DNA of 42,698 nt from Magnetococcales bacterium (GTDB lineage: Bacteria > Pseudomonadota > Magnetococcia > Magnetococcales > UBA8363). A model generated the notes under the pieces. It ran no database searches. It saw only the letters and a list, made by a program, of their open reading frames with translations, and was not told the origin of the DNA. Position 1 is the first letter of the stretch, and each line of letters begins with the position of its first letter. Where the stretch lies: assembly GCA_015232865.1 (NCBI GenBank), contig JADFYU010000025.1, positions 1-42,698 on the forward strand, read 5' to 3'. Below are positions 33,004 to 41,046 of the stretch, piece by piece. The position numbers were made by a program, and so were the translations under genes.

Positions 33004-35408
33004 TGAAAATTCTCGTTGTCGATGATGATGAAAATGGACGCATTCTTCTCCAGACCGTTTTGGTCTCCAGTGGCTATGAGGTGATTTTGGCCGCTAACGG
33101 TGAAGAGGCTCTGACGTTCGTTCATCAACAGCGACCCGATCTGATCATTACCGATATCCTGATGCCCAAGATGGATGGTTTTGTGCTCTGCCAAACCATC
33201 AAGGAGAACGAACAGCTTTGCACCATCCCCGTCCTGTTTTATACCGCCACCTATGTCGATAACCGAGATAAACAATTTGCCCTGAGCCTGGGCGCCTCCC
33301 AATTCATCCTCAAACCCCTGGAGTTTGACCGTCTGATTCGCATCATTCAACAGGTCATCCAGTCCCACCTGATAGAAGGGGTGCCGGTTCCCAATCTACT
33401 TGAAAATCCCCCGCAGTTGGATCGAATGCGAGCAGAAAGCCTCTCGCGCAAGCTGGATGAAAAAACCAAGGATTTGGAGCAAAAACGGCAGAATCTACAA
33501 AAAAGTGAAGGGCGTTATCAATCCATTCTTGAGGCCACCTCCGATATAATCTGGGAGCTTGATCTGGATGCTAATTTTACCTACATCAGTCCGCAGGTGG
33601 AGGATATTCTGGGCTATAAGCCGTGTGAAATTATCGGGCTATTATCCGGATTTGATCTGATGCCAGCCCAAGAGGCGGAAAAGATGCGTTGCCGATTTTC
33701 GGAATGTGTCAGCTTGGCCAAACCATTTAAGGGGTTGGTCAATATCAACCTGCATAAAAGCGGTCGAAAAGTTGTGTTGGAATCCAATGGCAGCCCCTTC
33801 TTTGACGCCCCCGGAAAGCTGGTGGGATTCCGGGGGGTTGGCCGGGATATAACCGAGCGGGTCCGGGTTGACAAACGGCTGATAGAGAGCGAAAACCGTT
33901 TTCGCAGCCTCTACGAGAATGCGCCACTGGCCTACCAATCCTTGGATAAGGGGGGGCGATTGATTGCTGTCAATAATGCTTGGCGGCAGGTTTTGGGCTT
34001 CAAACAGTCTGACCAGGTTGTCGGGCGGTGGTTTGGTGATTTGCTTTTGCCTTCGTCACAGGTCCAGTTTAAAGAGCGGTTCCAAAGATTTCTCTCTGAC
34101 GGAGATGTGCATAACGTTGAATTTAATATGATTTGTGCCAATGGGGCAACGAAACAGATCTCTTTTGAGGGGCGAACGACCACCGATGAACAGGGAAATT
34201 TTGTTCATACTCATTGCCTGCTCACCGATATTACCGAGCGCAAGCAGTTGGAGAGACGGCTCAGCCAGGCGCAAAAAATGGAGGCGATCGGAACCTTGAC
34301 GGGGGGGATCGCTCATGACTTCAATAATATCTTGGGATCGATTCTCGGCTATAACGAGCTTGCGCTCGAAGAGGTCCAGGGCAACCAAGCCGTTTCCTAT
34401 TGTTTGAACCAGGTCCACATTGCTGCGCTGCGTGCCAAAGATCTGGTCGCCAAGCTTCTCTCTTTCAGCCGGCAATCCAACATTGAAGTCAAGCCTTTAC
34501 AGGTTTCTCCTCTGTTGAAAGAGATGGTGAAGCTGGTGCGTCCGACCTTTTCGGCCAATATACAGATCAATACCCACATAATCTCCGCCGATTGCCTGAT
34601 CAATGCCGATGCTACCGGCATCCACCAAATCATCATGAACCTCTGTTCGAATGCCGCCTACGCCATGGAGGAGAGCGGTGGATGTTTGGATATTTATCTG
34701 GAGCATCTCTTTCTCGATGAGGGGGAGGCTAAAAAGGTGTTGCTCACCGCCGGTTCCTATGTTCGCCTCTCTTTTAGCGATACCGGGCCGGGGATTGAGC
34801 CAACCAATATCGGCAGGATTTTTGATCCGTTTTTTACCACCAAGGAGTTGGGGCGGGGGACCGGGCTTGGATTGTCCGTTGTTCATGGAATTGTCCAGAG
34901 CTATGGCGGTAGCGTCATCGTCGAGACCGAGTTGGGCAAAGGCACCACCTTTCGGGTTTTCTTCCCCGCCATCAAGGCAGACCCCGATCCGGCCCCCCCG
35001 AAACAGCCCAGCATAAAAAAAATCTGCGACACAAAAATGACGGTTTTATTTGTCGATGACGAGCCAGGGTTGGTCGAGGTGGGGACCATGCAGTTGCAAG
35101 CGATGGGCTATCGCGTCATAGCCAGCAGTGATTCTCAAAAAGCCCTTGAAATTTTTAACAATGATCCGCATGGAATTGATGTGCTCTTTACAGATCAATC
35201 CATGCCTTACCTTTCCGGTTTTGAGCTGGCCAAAAAAATTCTGTCCATTCGGCCCGATTTGCCTGTTTTCATCTGTACAGGCTATAGCCAAACCATTACA
35301 CCGGAAATGATCCGAAAAGCCGGCATTCGGGATATGCTGCTGAAACCGCTGACTATGGCCGATTTGTCGGCTGCCTTGCAAACCGATACAAGACAAGGGG
35401 TAAACTGA
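33003..35408 (+). CDS. Hybrid sensor kinase (REC-PAS-PAS-HisKA-HATPase-REC)
   Basis: This encodes 801 residues and no membrane segments. An N-terminal receiver has acceptor Asp51 (DLIITDILMPKMDG). A coiled-coil linker leads to PAS1 (about residues 165-285, GRYQSILEATSDIIWE) and PAS2 (about residues 295-415, ENRFRSLYENAPLAY). HisKA follows (LTGGIAHDFNNILGSILG, His about 437), then an ATPase domain (SFSDTGPGIE and GTGLGLSVVHGIV), and a second receiver from about residue 680 with VLFTDQSMPYL. The H-box GGIAHDFNN is the type common in NtrB-like multi-sensor kinases. Three phosphoryl sites in one chain suggest a complex relay. ATG 33003 overlaps the upstream stop by one base. A TTG at 33000 precedes it. 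Confidence 0.95.
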   Translation: MKILVVDDDENGRILLQTVLVSSGYEVILAANGEEALTFVHQQRPDLIITDILMPKMDGFVLCQTIKENEQLCTIPVLFYTATYVDNRDKQFALSLGASQFILKPLEFDRLIRIIQQVIQSHLIEGVPVPNLLENPPQLDRMRAESLSRKLDEKTKDLEQKRQNLQKSEGRYQSILEATSDIIWELDLDANFTYISPQVEDILGYKPCEIIGLLSGFDLMPAQEAEKMRCRFSECVSLAKPFKGLVNINLHKSGRKVVLESNGSPFFDAPGKLVGFRGVGRDITERVRVDKRLIESENRFRSLYENAPLAYQSLDKGGRLIAVNNAWRQVLGFKQSDQVVGRWFGDLLLPSSQVQFKERFQRFLSDGDVHNVEFNMICANGATKQISFEGRTTTDEQGNFVHTHCLLTDITERKQLERRLSQAQKMEAIGTLTGGIAHDFNNILGSILGYNELALEEVQGNQAVSYCLNQVHIAALRAKDLVAKLLSFSRQSNIEVKPLQVSPLLKEMVKLVRPTFSANIQINTHIISADCLINADATGIHQIIMNLCSNAAYAMEESGGCLDIYLEHLFLDEGEAKKVLLTAGSYVRLSFSDTGPGIEPTNIGRIFDPFFTTKELGRGTGLGLSVVHGIVQSYGGSVIVETELGKGTTFRVFFPAIKADPDPAPPKQPSIKKICDTKMTVLFVDDEPGLVEVGTMQLQAMGYRVIASSDSQKALEIFNNDPHGIDVLFTDQSMPYLSGFELAKKILSIRPDLPVFICTGYSQTITPEMIRKAGIRDMLLKPLTMADLSAALQTDTRQGVN

Positions 35409-35794
35409 TGCCAAATATTCTTGTTATTGATGATGACGTACAGTTTCTGGCCTATCTGCATCGAATTCTGACCAATGAAGGCTATGAGGTTGGACTCGCC
35501 TCCGATGGACGGCAGGGCCAGGCTTTGATTGATGAGGAAAAGTTTGATCTGCTGATAACCGATATTTTCATGCCGGTTAAGGATGGAATTGAGGTTCTAA
35601 GAGAAATTCGCAGAAGAAAGCTCGAAATAAAAATAATTTGTATTTCCGGTGGAGGGCAAAACTGCTCGCCGGAAGAGGCCCTCAAAATTGTTCATCTGTT
35701 GGGTGCGGATAGAATTTTGAACAAACCGTTTACCAAAAATGATCTGTTGCCGCTGATCCGGGAATTGTTGGCAGGCGGGGAGTCGTCAGCCTGA
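35408..35794 (+). CDS. Single-domain response regulator
   Basis: This is a 128-residue CheY-like receiver with acceptor Asp52 (LLITDIFMPVKDG), acidic pocket IDDD and Lys in ILNKPF. A slightly unusual insert (GGGQNCSPEEALKIVHLL) replaces the beta4-alpha4 loop. It shares one base with the preceding kinase stop and has no DNA-binding output, so it may act on a protein target. It is the last gene of the phosphorelay operon and converges on the gene at 35835. Confidence 0.93.
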   Translation: MPNILVIDDDVQFLAYLHRILTNEGYEVGLASDGRQGQALIDEEKFDLLITDIFMPVKDGIEVLREIRRRKLEIKIICISGGGQNCSPEEALKIVHLLGADRILNKPFTKNDLLPLIRELLAGGESSA

Positions 35795-35834
35795 ATCCGC
35801 CGTTGTCGGAACAGAGATGCGGCACAATCTACAG

Positions 35835-36434
35835 TCATTCTCTTCTTGCCCACCCAGCCGCCGAATCTTTGTTCAATCCGCTTTTCTCCTGTGAACCGGG
35901 TGATAGCACCTCTCCCTCAATCAATCCCGTCAGCTCCACTTCTTGCCCGTCACCGTCTACCACCTTAAAATCAAAGCTGTATGGAACCCGCCATTTGGTC
36001 GCAAATTTAGTTTGGATCGTGACCGTTTTTGGATTTAAACGCACCACCTCTCCATGATGCTCCTGCTGTTTATTGTCATGAAAACCGACTTGATCACCGA
36101 TCTTGAGCCGGTTGCGATCCATCTGGTTTTGTGTCGAATAAATATCTGTCTCAACCTGATCGATGTTGATCATATAAAATTGAATGTTCCAACGTTGACC
36201 GTCCGACCTGTTTTGCACCGTCAATTGGGTGCGGCGCAACTCGATGACGATGGCCGGAATCAGGCGATTTTCCCGTTCATTGAAATAGGTGATCTCCTGA
36301 CCGGGATAGAGCCGTCGTTTGATGGCATCGACGCGGTCGGGTTGATCCAGCATCCTGGTGATTCCAGCCTGGAGTCGATAAAGGTTGAACAGGCTGGTTT
36401 GTTCCAGTTCGGTGATGAGTTGGGTGTAGTCCAC
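35835..36434 (-). CDS. Protein with two SH3-like barrel repeats, function unknown
   Basis: This encodes 199 residues with no signal peptide or membrane segment. After an N-terminal helical region (about residues 1-45), two similar segments of roughly 45 residues follow. They are GQEITYFNE through RWNIQFYMI, and GDQVGFHDN through RWRVPYSFD. Both share the pattern Gly-x-x-[Val/Ile]-x-[Phe/Tyr], then Val/Ile-[Val/Ile]-x-Leu, Thr-Val-x-Ile/Asn-Gln and Trp-x-[Val/Ile]. A similar small-barrel motif occurs at the C-terminus of SprT-like and related proteins, where it may bind nucleic acid. It lies between the phosphorelay operon and the Ppx-like gene. No specific role can be assigned. Confidence 0.7.
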   Translation of the reverse strand: MDYTQLITELEQTSLFNLYRLQAGITRMLDQPDRVDAIKRRLYPGQEITYFNERENRLIPAIVIELRRTQLTVQNRSDGQRWNIQFYMINIDQVETDIYSTQNQMDRNRLKIGDQVGFHDNKQQEHHGEVVRLNPKTVTIQTKFATKWRVPYSFDFKVVDGDGQEVELTGLIEGEVLSPGSQEKSGLNKDSAAGWARRE

Positions 36435-36634
36435 GGTTCAACCTCTGAATAGTTGAGTTTGTTCAGAACGGTGCTATCCGACTCTTGATATTTGATGTAG
36501 AATGTTTTTGAGTCCATGAAATTATAGACGTATATTGTTCATATTGCACATTATTTTTTTATTTTCCTGGCTTTGTGTCTCAAATCCCCTCGTCTTATGG
36601 TCAGCTTGGACAGATAGTCAGAGACTTAATCATC

Positions 36635-37711
36635 ATGAAAAAACCGATTGCCTTGCTCAACCAGAGCCCCTCAATCTGTGCCATTGATTTTGGCAGCAAG
36701 AACTTCAAGTTTGTCGTTGGTCGGCAGATTGGTGTCGATATTGAGGTGGACCTGCTCAAAAAAGAGCCGATGGGGCTTGGACAAGACCTGTTGGACCATG
36801 ACGGTTCCCTGTCTGAGGCCAAACTCGGACAGATTAAAACCGTGTTGTCGGAGTTCAAGGATTACTGCGATAGCAACGCCATTTCGACCATTTTAGGCAT
36901 CGGCACCAGCGCCATTCGCAGCGCAAAAAATCAAGAGCAGGCGAGTGCCCTGATCCGCTCATTTGGCATCATCTTTGAGGTGGCACAGGGTAAACGAGAA
37001 GGGCAGGTCAGTTATCTGGCCGTCACAAACGGTGCCCCCAACCAGCTGGTCAGCGATATGGGCAGTCGCAGTTTTCAGTATGCCTATAAGCTGGAAACGG
37101 CGGCTGGTGGCACGCACCTGTCACAAGCAACCGATTCGCCAGGAAAAAATAAAGAAGATCAGATCATCAACAAGGTGACGCAGATTTCTGCCGTTTTGTC
37201 GGATCAATCAATGGATTGCGCCATGCACACACCGCCAGCCGCCGTTTCTGGGGTCAAAGAGGGCGAGTCGATTGAATCCTTCTCTCTGAAATCCGGTTAT
37301 CTTCTCGCGTTTGCAGAACATTTTGAAAGGGCGGATACCTTTGCAGATGCCCGTCGATCCTTTCGCAGGCAGCTCAAAAGACATATCGAAAGCCTGCCCA
37401 AAAAAACCGATATCTATATCGCCCTGGCCAGTAATACCATGGCCGCCTATATCGCCGGGGGGGCCAAATTGGATGTGGTCAATCAGTTTTTATGGAAGAA
37501 GGTTCTTCTGGGAAAAATTGACTATTTAAAAGAGCTGAAGCGCCATGACTACAAGCTGATTTTGCATAATACCCCCAAGATCAACAAGATTTTTCCCGGC
37601 CTGGTTTTTGTCGAATACATGCTGGAGCACTCCGGCCACGACAAGGTTTTGATCGCCGAGGCGGAGCTTCCGGCCGGATTGATCGTCGAACATTTTTTAA
37701 AAACCCGCTAA
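36635..37711 (+). CDS. Divergent Ppx/GppA-like phosphatase with inserted loop
   Basis: This encodes 358 residues. The actin-like ATPase-fold motifs of exopolyphosphatase/guanosine pentaphosphatase are recognisable: CAIDFGSKNFKFVV at the N-terminus, GIGTSAIRSAKN, EVAQGKREGQVSYLA and VSDMGSRSFQYAY in the second-phosphate region. TDIYIALASNTMAAYIAGG comes later. Several catalytic positions are changed. DMGSRS replaces DIGGGS, so activity is uncertain and it could be a sensor. About 55 residues (TAAGGT through KEGES) interrupt the beta-hairpin just after DMGSRSFQYAYKLE and are encoded between inverted repeats. ATG 36635 is preferred over 36575, because the latter adds 20 residues without a motif or RBS. 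Confidence 0.65.
   Translation: MKKPIALLNQSPSICAIDFGSKNFKFVVGRQIGVDIEVDLLKKEPMGLGQDLLDHDGSLSEAKLGQIKTVLSEFKDYCDSNAISTILGIGTSAIRSAKNQEQASALIRSFGIIFEVAQGKREGQVSYLAVTNGAPNQLVSDMGSRSFQYAYKLETAAGGTHLSQATDSPGKNKEDQIINKVTQISAVLSDQSMDCAMHTPPAAVSGVKEGESIESFSLKSGYLLAFAEHFERADTFADARRSFRRQLKRHIESLPKKTDIYIALASNTMAAYIAGGAKLDVVNQFLWKKVLLGKIDYLKELKRHDYKLILHNTPKINKIFPGLVFVEYMLEHSGHDKVLIAEAELPAGLIVEHFLKTR
37091..37251. repeat. Inverted-repeat-bounded insert inside the Ppx-like gene
   Basis: Arms at 37091-37110 and 37232-37251 are inverted copies with 17 of 20 positions matching (core gaaacggcggctgg). They flank about 121 bp. The encoded residues are hydrophilic and absent from the usual Ppx/GppA motif spacing. 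The right arm shares a 17-mer with 18436-18452. This resembles a small palindromic or MITE-like element that kept the reading frame open. No target-site duplication is evident. Confidence 0.55.
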
Positions 37712-37724
37712 CCCGTTCGGCAAC

Positions 37725-39065
37725 CTACTGAACAGGAAGAGGAAGAGTGACGATCACTTGCAGACCGTTTTCCCTCGCCTCCTGCAGGATCAGTGTTCCA
37801 CCATATAGTGTGATGATCTCCTCGGCGATACCGAGACCAAGCCCATCTCCGGGTTCATTTTCATCCAGGCGCGATCCACGCTTCAAGACATGGTCGAATC
37901 GAGCCTGAGGTATTCCCGGCCCATCATCAATGATCCAGATGATAACCTTCCCCGGTTGGCTTTCAGCTTTCACGAGTACCTGACTTTTTGCCCACTTGCA
38001 GGCGTTGTCCATCACGTTGCCCAAAGCCTCCTCCAGATCCTCTGGGTCCATGTGAACCCGGAGTCCCGCCAATCCCTCCAGTCGAATCTCCAGATTTTTC
38101 TCTTGAAAAAGAACATCCATGGAATACTTCAAATCTTTGCCAATCAACGCCAAGTCCGCATGAGATCCCAAAACATTTCCGGTTCCGGCAATGCGAGCTC
38201 TTCTGAGATAGCGGTTGATATTGTCCGAGGCGGACTGCAAATGGCGCTGCATGGATTTGCCCTGTTCTCCTTGCAACTTTTTGGCTTGATTCATAAGAAT
38301 ACCCAGCGGATTCTTCAAGGAGTGCGCCAAATTTCCAACCTGGGTGCGAGCTCGCTGCAAGAGTGCCGCGTTGTAATCGATCATACTGTTCAATTCCGAT
38401 ACCAAAGGCTGTACTTCCAGGGGAAAATCCTCGGGAAGGTGGGGTTCGCGACCGGTTCGTATGGCGGACAGCGACTGACTGATCCGGCGTAAGGGTCGAA
38501 GACCGAAGCCAACCTGCAAGACCATTATTCCGATGAGTATCAGCGCCAGAGCCACCAGGACGATAGCCATACTGGTGGTAAAGCGGTAGATGTCTTGCAG
38601 AATATCCGCAACCGGACCTGCGACGACAAAAGCATGGGGAAAATCGGCATTGGGAAGATGAATGTTGCGCACAAACAGGAGCAAGGGTTGCTGGCCAGGT
38701 CCGGTGGTCTGGATCATTCCTTCCATGGCCTCGCCCTGTTGCGGAGGAAGAAGTCGTTTGATGAGTATGGATCGGGATTGGCGTATTACCTCCCCATTTT
38801 GGAAAATCTGCCAATACCATCCAGAATGGGGGCGATTAAAGCGTGGATCAAACGGTTCCCATGTCAGGTTCAATGTTCCCGATCCATCCATTTCGCTTGC
38901 GGCCACCAGCTCCTCCAGATGATCCGTAAGCTGATCTTCGAAGCGTTGTTCGACATACCCCTTGAAGAGAAAAACAATCAGCCCGCCAGTGGCCAACAGT
39001 GCCAAGGTGATCCACAACGCCGACGACACGACCAAGCGAAGCTTGAGAGATGAGCGATTATTCAT
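37725..39065 (-). CDS. PhoQ-like membrane sensor histidine kinase
   Basis: This encodes 446 residues. Membrane helices at about residues 9-34 and 164-188 bracket a periplasmic domain of about 130 residues. A HAMP-like linker is followed by the H-box VGNLAHSLKNPLGILMNQAKK (His248), close to the PhoQ LAHSLKTPLA form. The N box reads NVMDNACKWAK and ATP-lid motifs DDGPGIP and GDGLGLGIAEEI follow. The gene overlaps the response regulator stop by eight bases (39058-39065), so both are co-translated. Such kinases often sense divalent cations, cationic molecules or redox state. Here the divergent cytochrome genes are the likely target. Confidence 0.93.
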   Translation of the reverse strand: MNNRSSLKLRLVVSSALWITLALLATGGLIVFLFKGYVEQRFEDQLTDHLEELVAASEMDGSGTLNLTWEPFDPRFNRPHSGWYWQIFQNGEVIRQSRSILIKRLLPPQQGEAMEGMIQTTGPGQQPLLLFVRNIHLPNADFPHAFVVAGPVADILQDIYRFTTSMAIVLVALALILIGIMVLQVGFGLRPLRRISQSLSAIRTGREPHLPEDFPLEVQPLVSELNSMIDYNAALLQRARTQVGNLAHSLKNPLGILMNQAKKLQGEQGKSMQRHLQSASDNINRYLRRARIAGTGNVLGSHADLALIGKDLKYSMDVLFQEKNLEIRLEGLAGLRVHMDPEDLEEALGNVMDNACKWAKSQVLVKAESQPGKVIIWIIDDGPGIPQARFDHVLKRGSRLDENEPGDGLGLGIAEEIITLYGGTLILQEARENGLQVIVTLPLPVQ

Positions 39066-39723
39066 GATCCGCTGTCAACTGGTATCCACGCCCCCTGTGG
39101 GTACGGATCATATGGGAACCAATTTTATTGCGCAGCCGGTTGACCAGCACTTCCACCACATTGGAGTCGCGGTCGGAATCCAGCTCATAGATGTGTTCTG
39201 TCAATTCCGTCTTGGAAATCACCGCCTCGGGATGGTGCATGAGATAATCCGCCAACCTATACTCCAAAGCTGTCAGTTCAATGGCGCGTTCATTGAGGAA
39301 GAGCTTTTTGGAGGCGGTGTCCAGTTTCAGAGGACCGCAGAGAAGAACCGCACTGGCATGGCCAGCGTTGCGCCGAACCAGGACATCGATCCGGGCGATG
39401 AGTTCTTCCATTTCAAAAGGTTTGGCCAGGTAATCATCCGCGCCGGTTCGTAGGCCGGTAACCTTCTCCCGCCAGGTGTCCCGCGCCGAAAGGATGAGCA
39501 CCGGCATGGATCGACCATCCGCACGCCACTGTTCAAGCACTTTCAGGCCTGCCATTTTGGGCAAGCCAAGATCCAGGATAACAACGTCATAAGGCTCGGT
39601 ATCACCAAGAAAGTGTCCTTCTTCCCCATCATAAGCCACATCTGCCGCAAAACCTGCCGACCGAAGGGACTCCCCAACCTGGTCGGCCATCTCCCGTTCG
39701 TCTTCAATGACCAGTATGCGCAT
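39058..39723 (-). CDS. OmpR/PhoP-family response regulator
   Basis: This is a 221-residue regulator. The receiver has acceptor Asp51 (DVVILDLGLPKMAG) and conserved Lys in YLAKPFEMEE. The C-terminal winged-helix domain shows ELTALEYRLADYLMHHPEAVISKTEL and the recognition helix DSNVVEVLVNRLRNKIG, ending in a RTHRGRGYQL wing. It pairs with the downstream PhoQ-like kinase through an eight-base overlap. A small PepSY gene lies 14 bases upstream. The three genes form one minus-strand operon that likely regulates the divergent cytochrome operon. Confidence 0.95.
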   Translation of the reverse strand: MRILVIEDEREMADQVGESLRSAGFAADVAYDGEEGHFLGDTEPYDVVILDLGLPKMAGLKVLEQWRADGRSMPVLILSARDTWREKVTGLRTGADDYLAKPFEMEELIARIDVLVRRNAGHASAVLLCGPLKLDTASKKLFLNERAIELTALEYRLADYLMHHPEAVISKTELTEHIYELDSDRDSNVVEVLVNRLRNKIGSHMIRTHRGRGYQLTADHE

Positions 39724-39737
39724 ACCTCGTTTCCCGT

Positions 39738-40073
39738 CTATTTGGATGAATGTCTGCGTCTGCGCAGGTCCTTTCCCTCGACATCAAGAACCTCCAGTGT
39801 CTCGGCATCATACTCCACTTCAATGACAGAACCATCCTCTTGGAGAATCTTAACTTCATAGATCCAACCGGATGGCGTTTCTTCTTCATCCTCAAGCTCG
39901 ACTTTGAGAATGTGTCCGGGAAATTGCGTTCTCGCCCGTTCGAGAACCCATTCCAGCCCGACAATATCCCCCGAGTCCACCGCCTGCCTGGCTCTTTGAG
40001 GATTCGGATCTCCAATGGCTTCTGTCCAGGCAAACAGGATAAAAAATACGATGAATACTGGAAAAAAATTCAT
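39738..40073 (-). CDS. PepSY-domain periplasmic protein
   Basis: This encodes 111 residues. A signal peptide (NFFPVFIVFFILFAWTEAIG) is followed by one PepSY domain, with helix QARQAV-like (PQRARQAVDSGDIVGLEWVLERA) and strands HILKVELEDEEE, WIYEVKILQEDGSVIEVEYDA, ending in basic RRRRH. Start 40073 has GGGGAG about nine bases upstream. Longer in-frame starts would read antisense through the b561 gene. PepSY proteins often lie next to PhoPQ/QseBC-like systems and may modulate the kinase. It is highly acidic, so cation binding is possible. Confidence 0.85.
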   Translation of the reverse strand: MNFFPVFIVFFILFAWTEAIGDPNPQRARQAVDSGDIVGLEWVLERARTQFPGHILKVELEDEEETPSGWIYEVKILQEDGSVIEVEYDAETLEVLDVEGKDLRRRRHSSK

Positions 40074-40220
40074 AAGCCAATGTCTCCCCGAGGTATGAGT
40101 TGAAAAAAGGATATCAAATGCAAGCTGTCGGGAACCTGAAATCCGGTTTAAGCGTGATGACAGGTTGGATTGTGTATAGTGTCGCAAGGTTGACAAATTT
40201 ACATCAAAAGGAAAAGCCCC
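40074..40220. promoter_or_regulatory. Divergent promoter region between regulator and cytochrome operons
   Basis: This 147-bp gap separates the PepSY-regulator-kinase operon and the b561-octaheme operon. It must carry at least one promoter in each direction and is the natural place for binding by the adjacent OmpR-type regulator. A tatagt near 40173-40180 could be a -10 for the cytochrome operon. No clear direct-repeat box is identified. AAAAGGAAAAG precedes the b561 ATG. Confidence 0.45.
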
Positions 40221-40817
40221 ATGCACTACGACCGATTTACCCGTTTTATACACATTTTTCTGGCCATCGGTATTTCTGCCCAACTCGCCATAAGCCTGGT
40301 CATGATCCATCCAAAACCGGGTCGTCTCGGAGATTTGTTCTATGAAATCCACGAATATCTCGGATTGGCTCTGCTCGGCTTCGTGATCCTGCACTGGGCT
40401 TGGGCGGGCATCCGACGTGGTAAGATACCGTTTACCCAGCTTTTCCCCTGGTTGACCCCCTCCCGTTACCGCCCCCTCATGGAGGACGCGCAACGGTACG
40501 CCGGCCACATGACCCAACTGCGTCTGCCCCCTGAAAGCGGATCGCCCAGCCCCCTGGCGAACGCGATTCAGGGGCTTGGACTGGCCACGGCTCTCCTTCT
40601 CGGAGCAAGTGGCCTGCTCCTGTTTCTCAATGCGCCGGCGGAAGGGGCGCGGATGACCGGATGGCTGCATGACGTCAAAGAGGTTCATGAGGTTTTTGGA
40701 AGCGTTTTGTGGGTCTATCTATGCGCCCATGCCGGCATGGGCGTTCTTCACCAGTTATCCGGTCATGGCAGCATCCGTGACATGTTTTTCTTTTGGAAAA
40801 AATCGGGCAATTCATGA
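40221..40817 (+). CDS. Cytochrome b561-type membrane protein
   Basis: This is a 198-residue four-helix membrane protein. Conserved histidines occur in RFIHIFLAIG (helix 1), EIHEYLGLALLGFVILHWAW (helix 2), the VHEVFGSVLWVYLCAHAGMGVLHQL segment (helix 4) and on the loops. This matches the diheme b561/Ni-Fe-hydrogenase b-type family, which passes electrons between membrane quinol and periplasmic partners. An AAGGAAAAG precedes the ATG. It begins the operon with a 43-residue peptide, a second His-rich membrane protein and an octaheme c-type cytochrome, so it probably links the quinone pool to the latter. Confidence 0.88.
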   Translation: MHYDRFTRFIHIFLAIGISAQLAISLVMIHPKPGRLGDLFYEIHEYLGLALLGFVILHWAWAGIRRGKIPFTQLFPWLTPSRYRPLMEDAQRYAGHMTQLRLPPESGSPSPLANAIQGLGLATALLLGASGLLLFLNAPAEGARMTGWLHDVKEVHEVFGSVLWVYLCAHAGMGVLHQLSGHGSIRDMFFFWKKSGNS

Positions 40818-40886
40818 TCGGAGGTCCAGCGACATCCTGCCAAGACAGCTTTTTAATAGAAACCCCAGCTACAGGCGTGTTCCGGT

Positions 40887-41018
40887 ATGACCGTAATCAA
40901 ACTTTCCCTATACATCACACTGGCGATCTTTTTCCAGATGGCCCTCTTTGCCGTGCAGGCGTTTTACCGACATTGGCGGGTTTACCGGGATCTGAAACAC
41001 AGCGCAGCCAAAACGTGA
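40887..41018 (+). CDS. 43-residue single-pass membrane peptide
   Basis: This small open frame encodes MTVIKLSLYITLAIFFQMAL and ends in FYRHWRVYRDLKHSAAKT. It has one hydrophobic helix (about residues 4-25) and a basic C-terminal part with two histidines. It occupies the 229-bp space between two membrane cytochrome genes, is in the same direction, and has a typical positive-inside pattern for a small subunit. The ribosome site is weak, so the call rests on composition and context. It could be a small accessory subunit of the b-type complex. Confidence 0.5.
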   Translation: MTVIKLSLYITLAIFFQMALFAVQAFYRHWRVYRDLKHSAAKT

Positions 41019-41046
41019 CCTTGACCCTGTTGGCGTGAGAACAAAC

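Noticed and set aside
40074..40688. Upstream extension of the PepSY gene to a start at 40688
   Set aside because: This would read antisense through the b561 coding region. The ATG at 40073 has a good ribosome site and begins a signal peptide.
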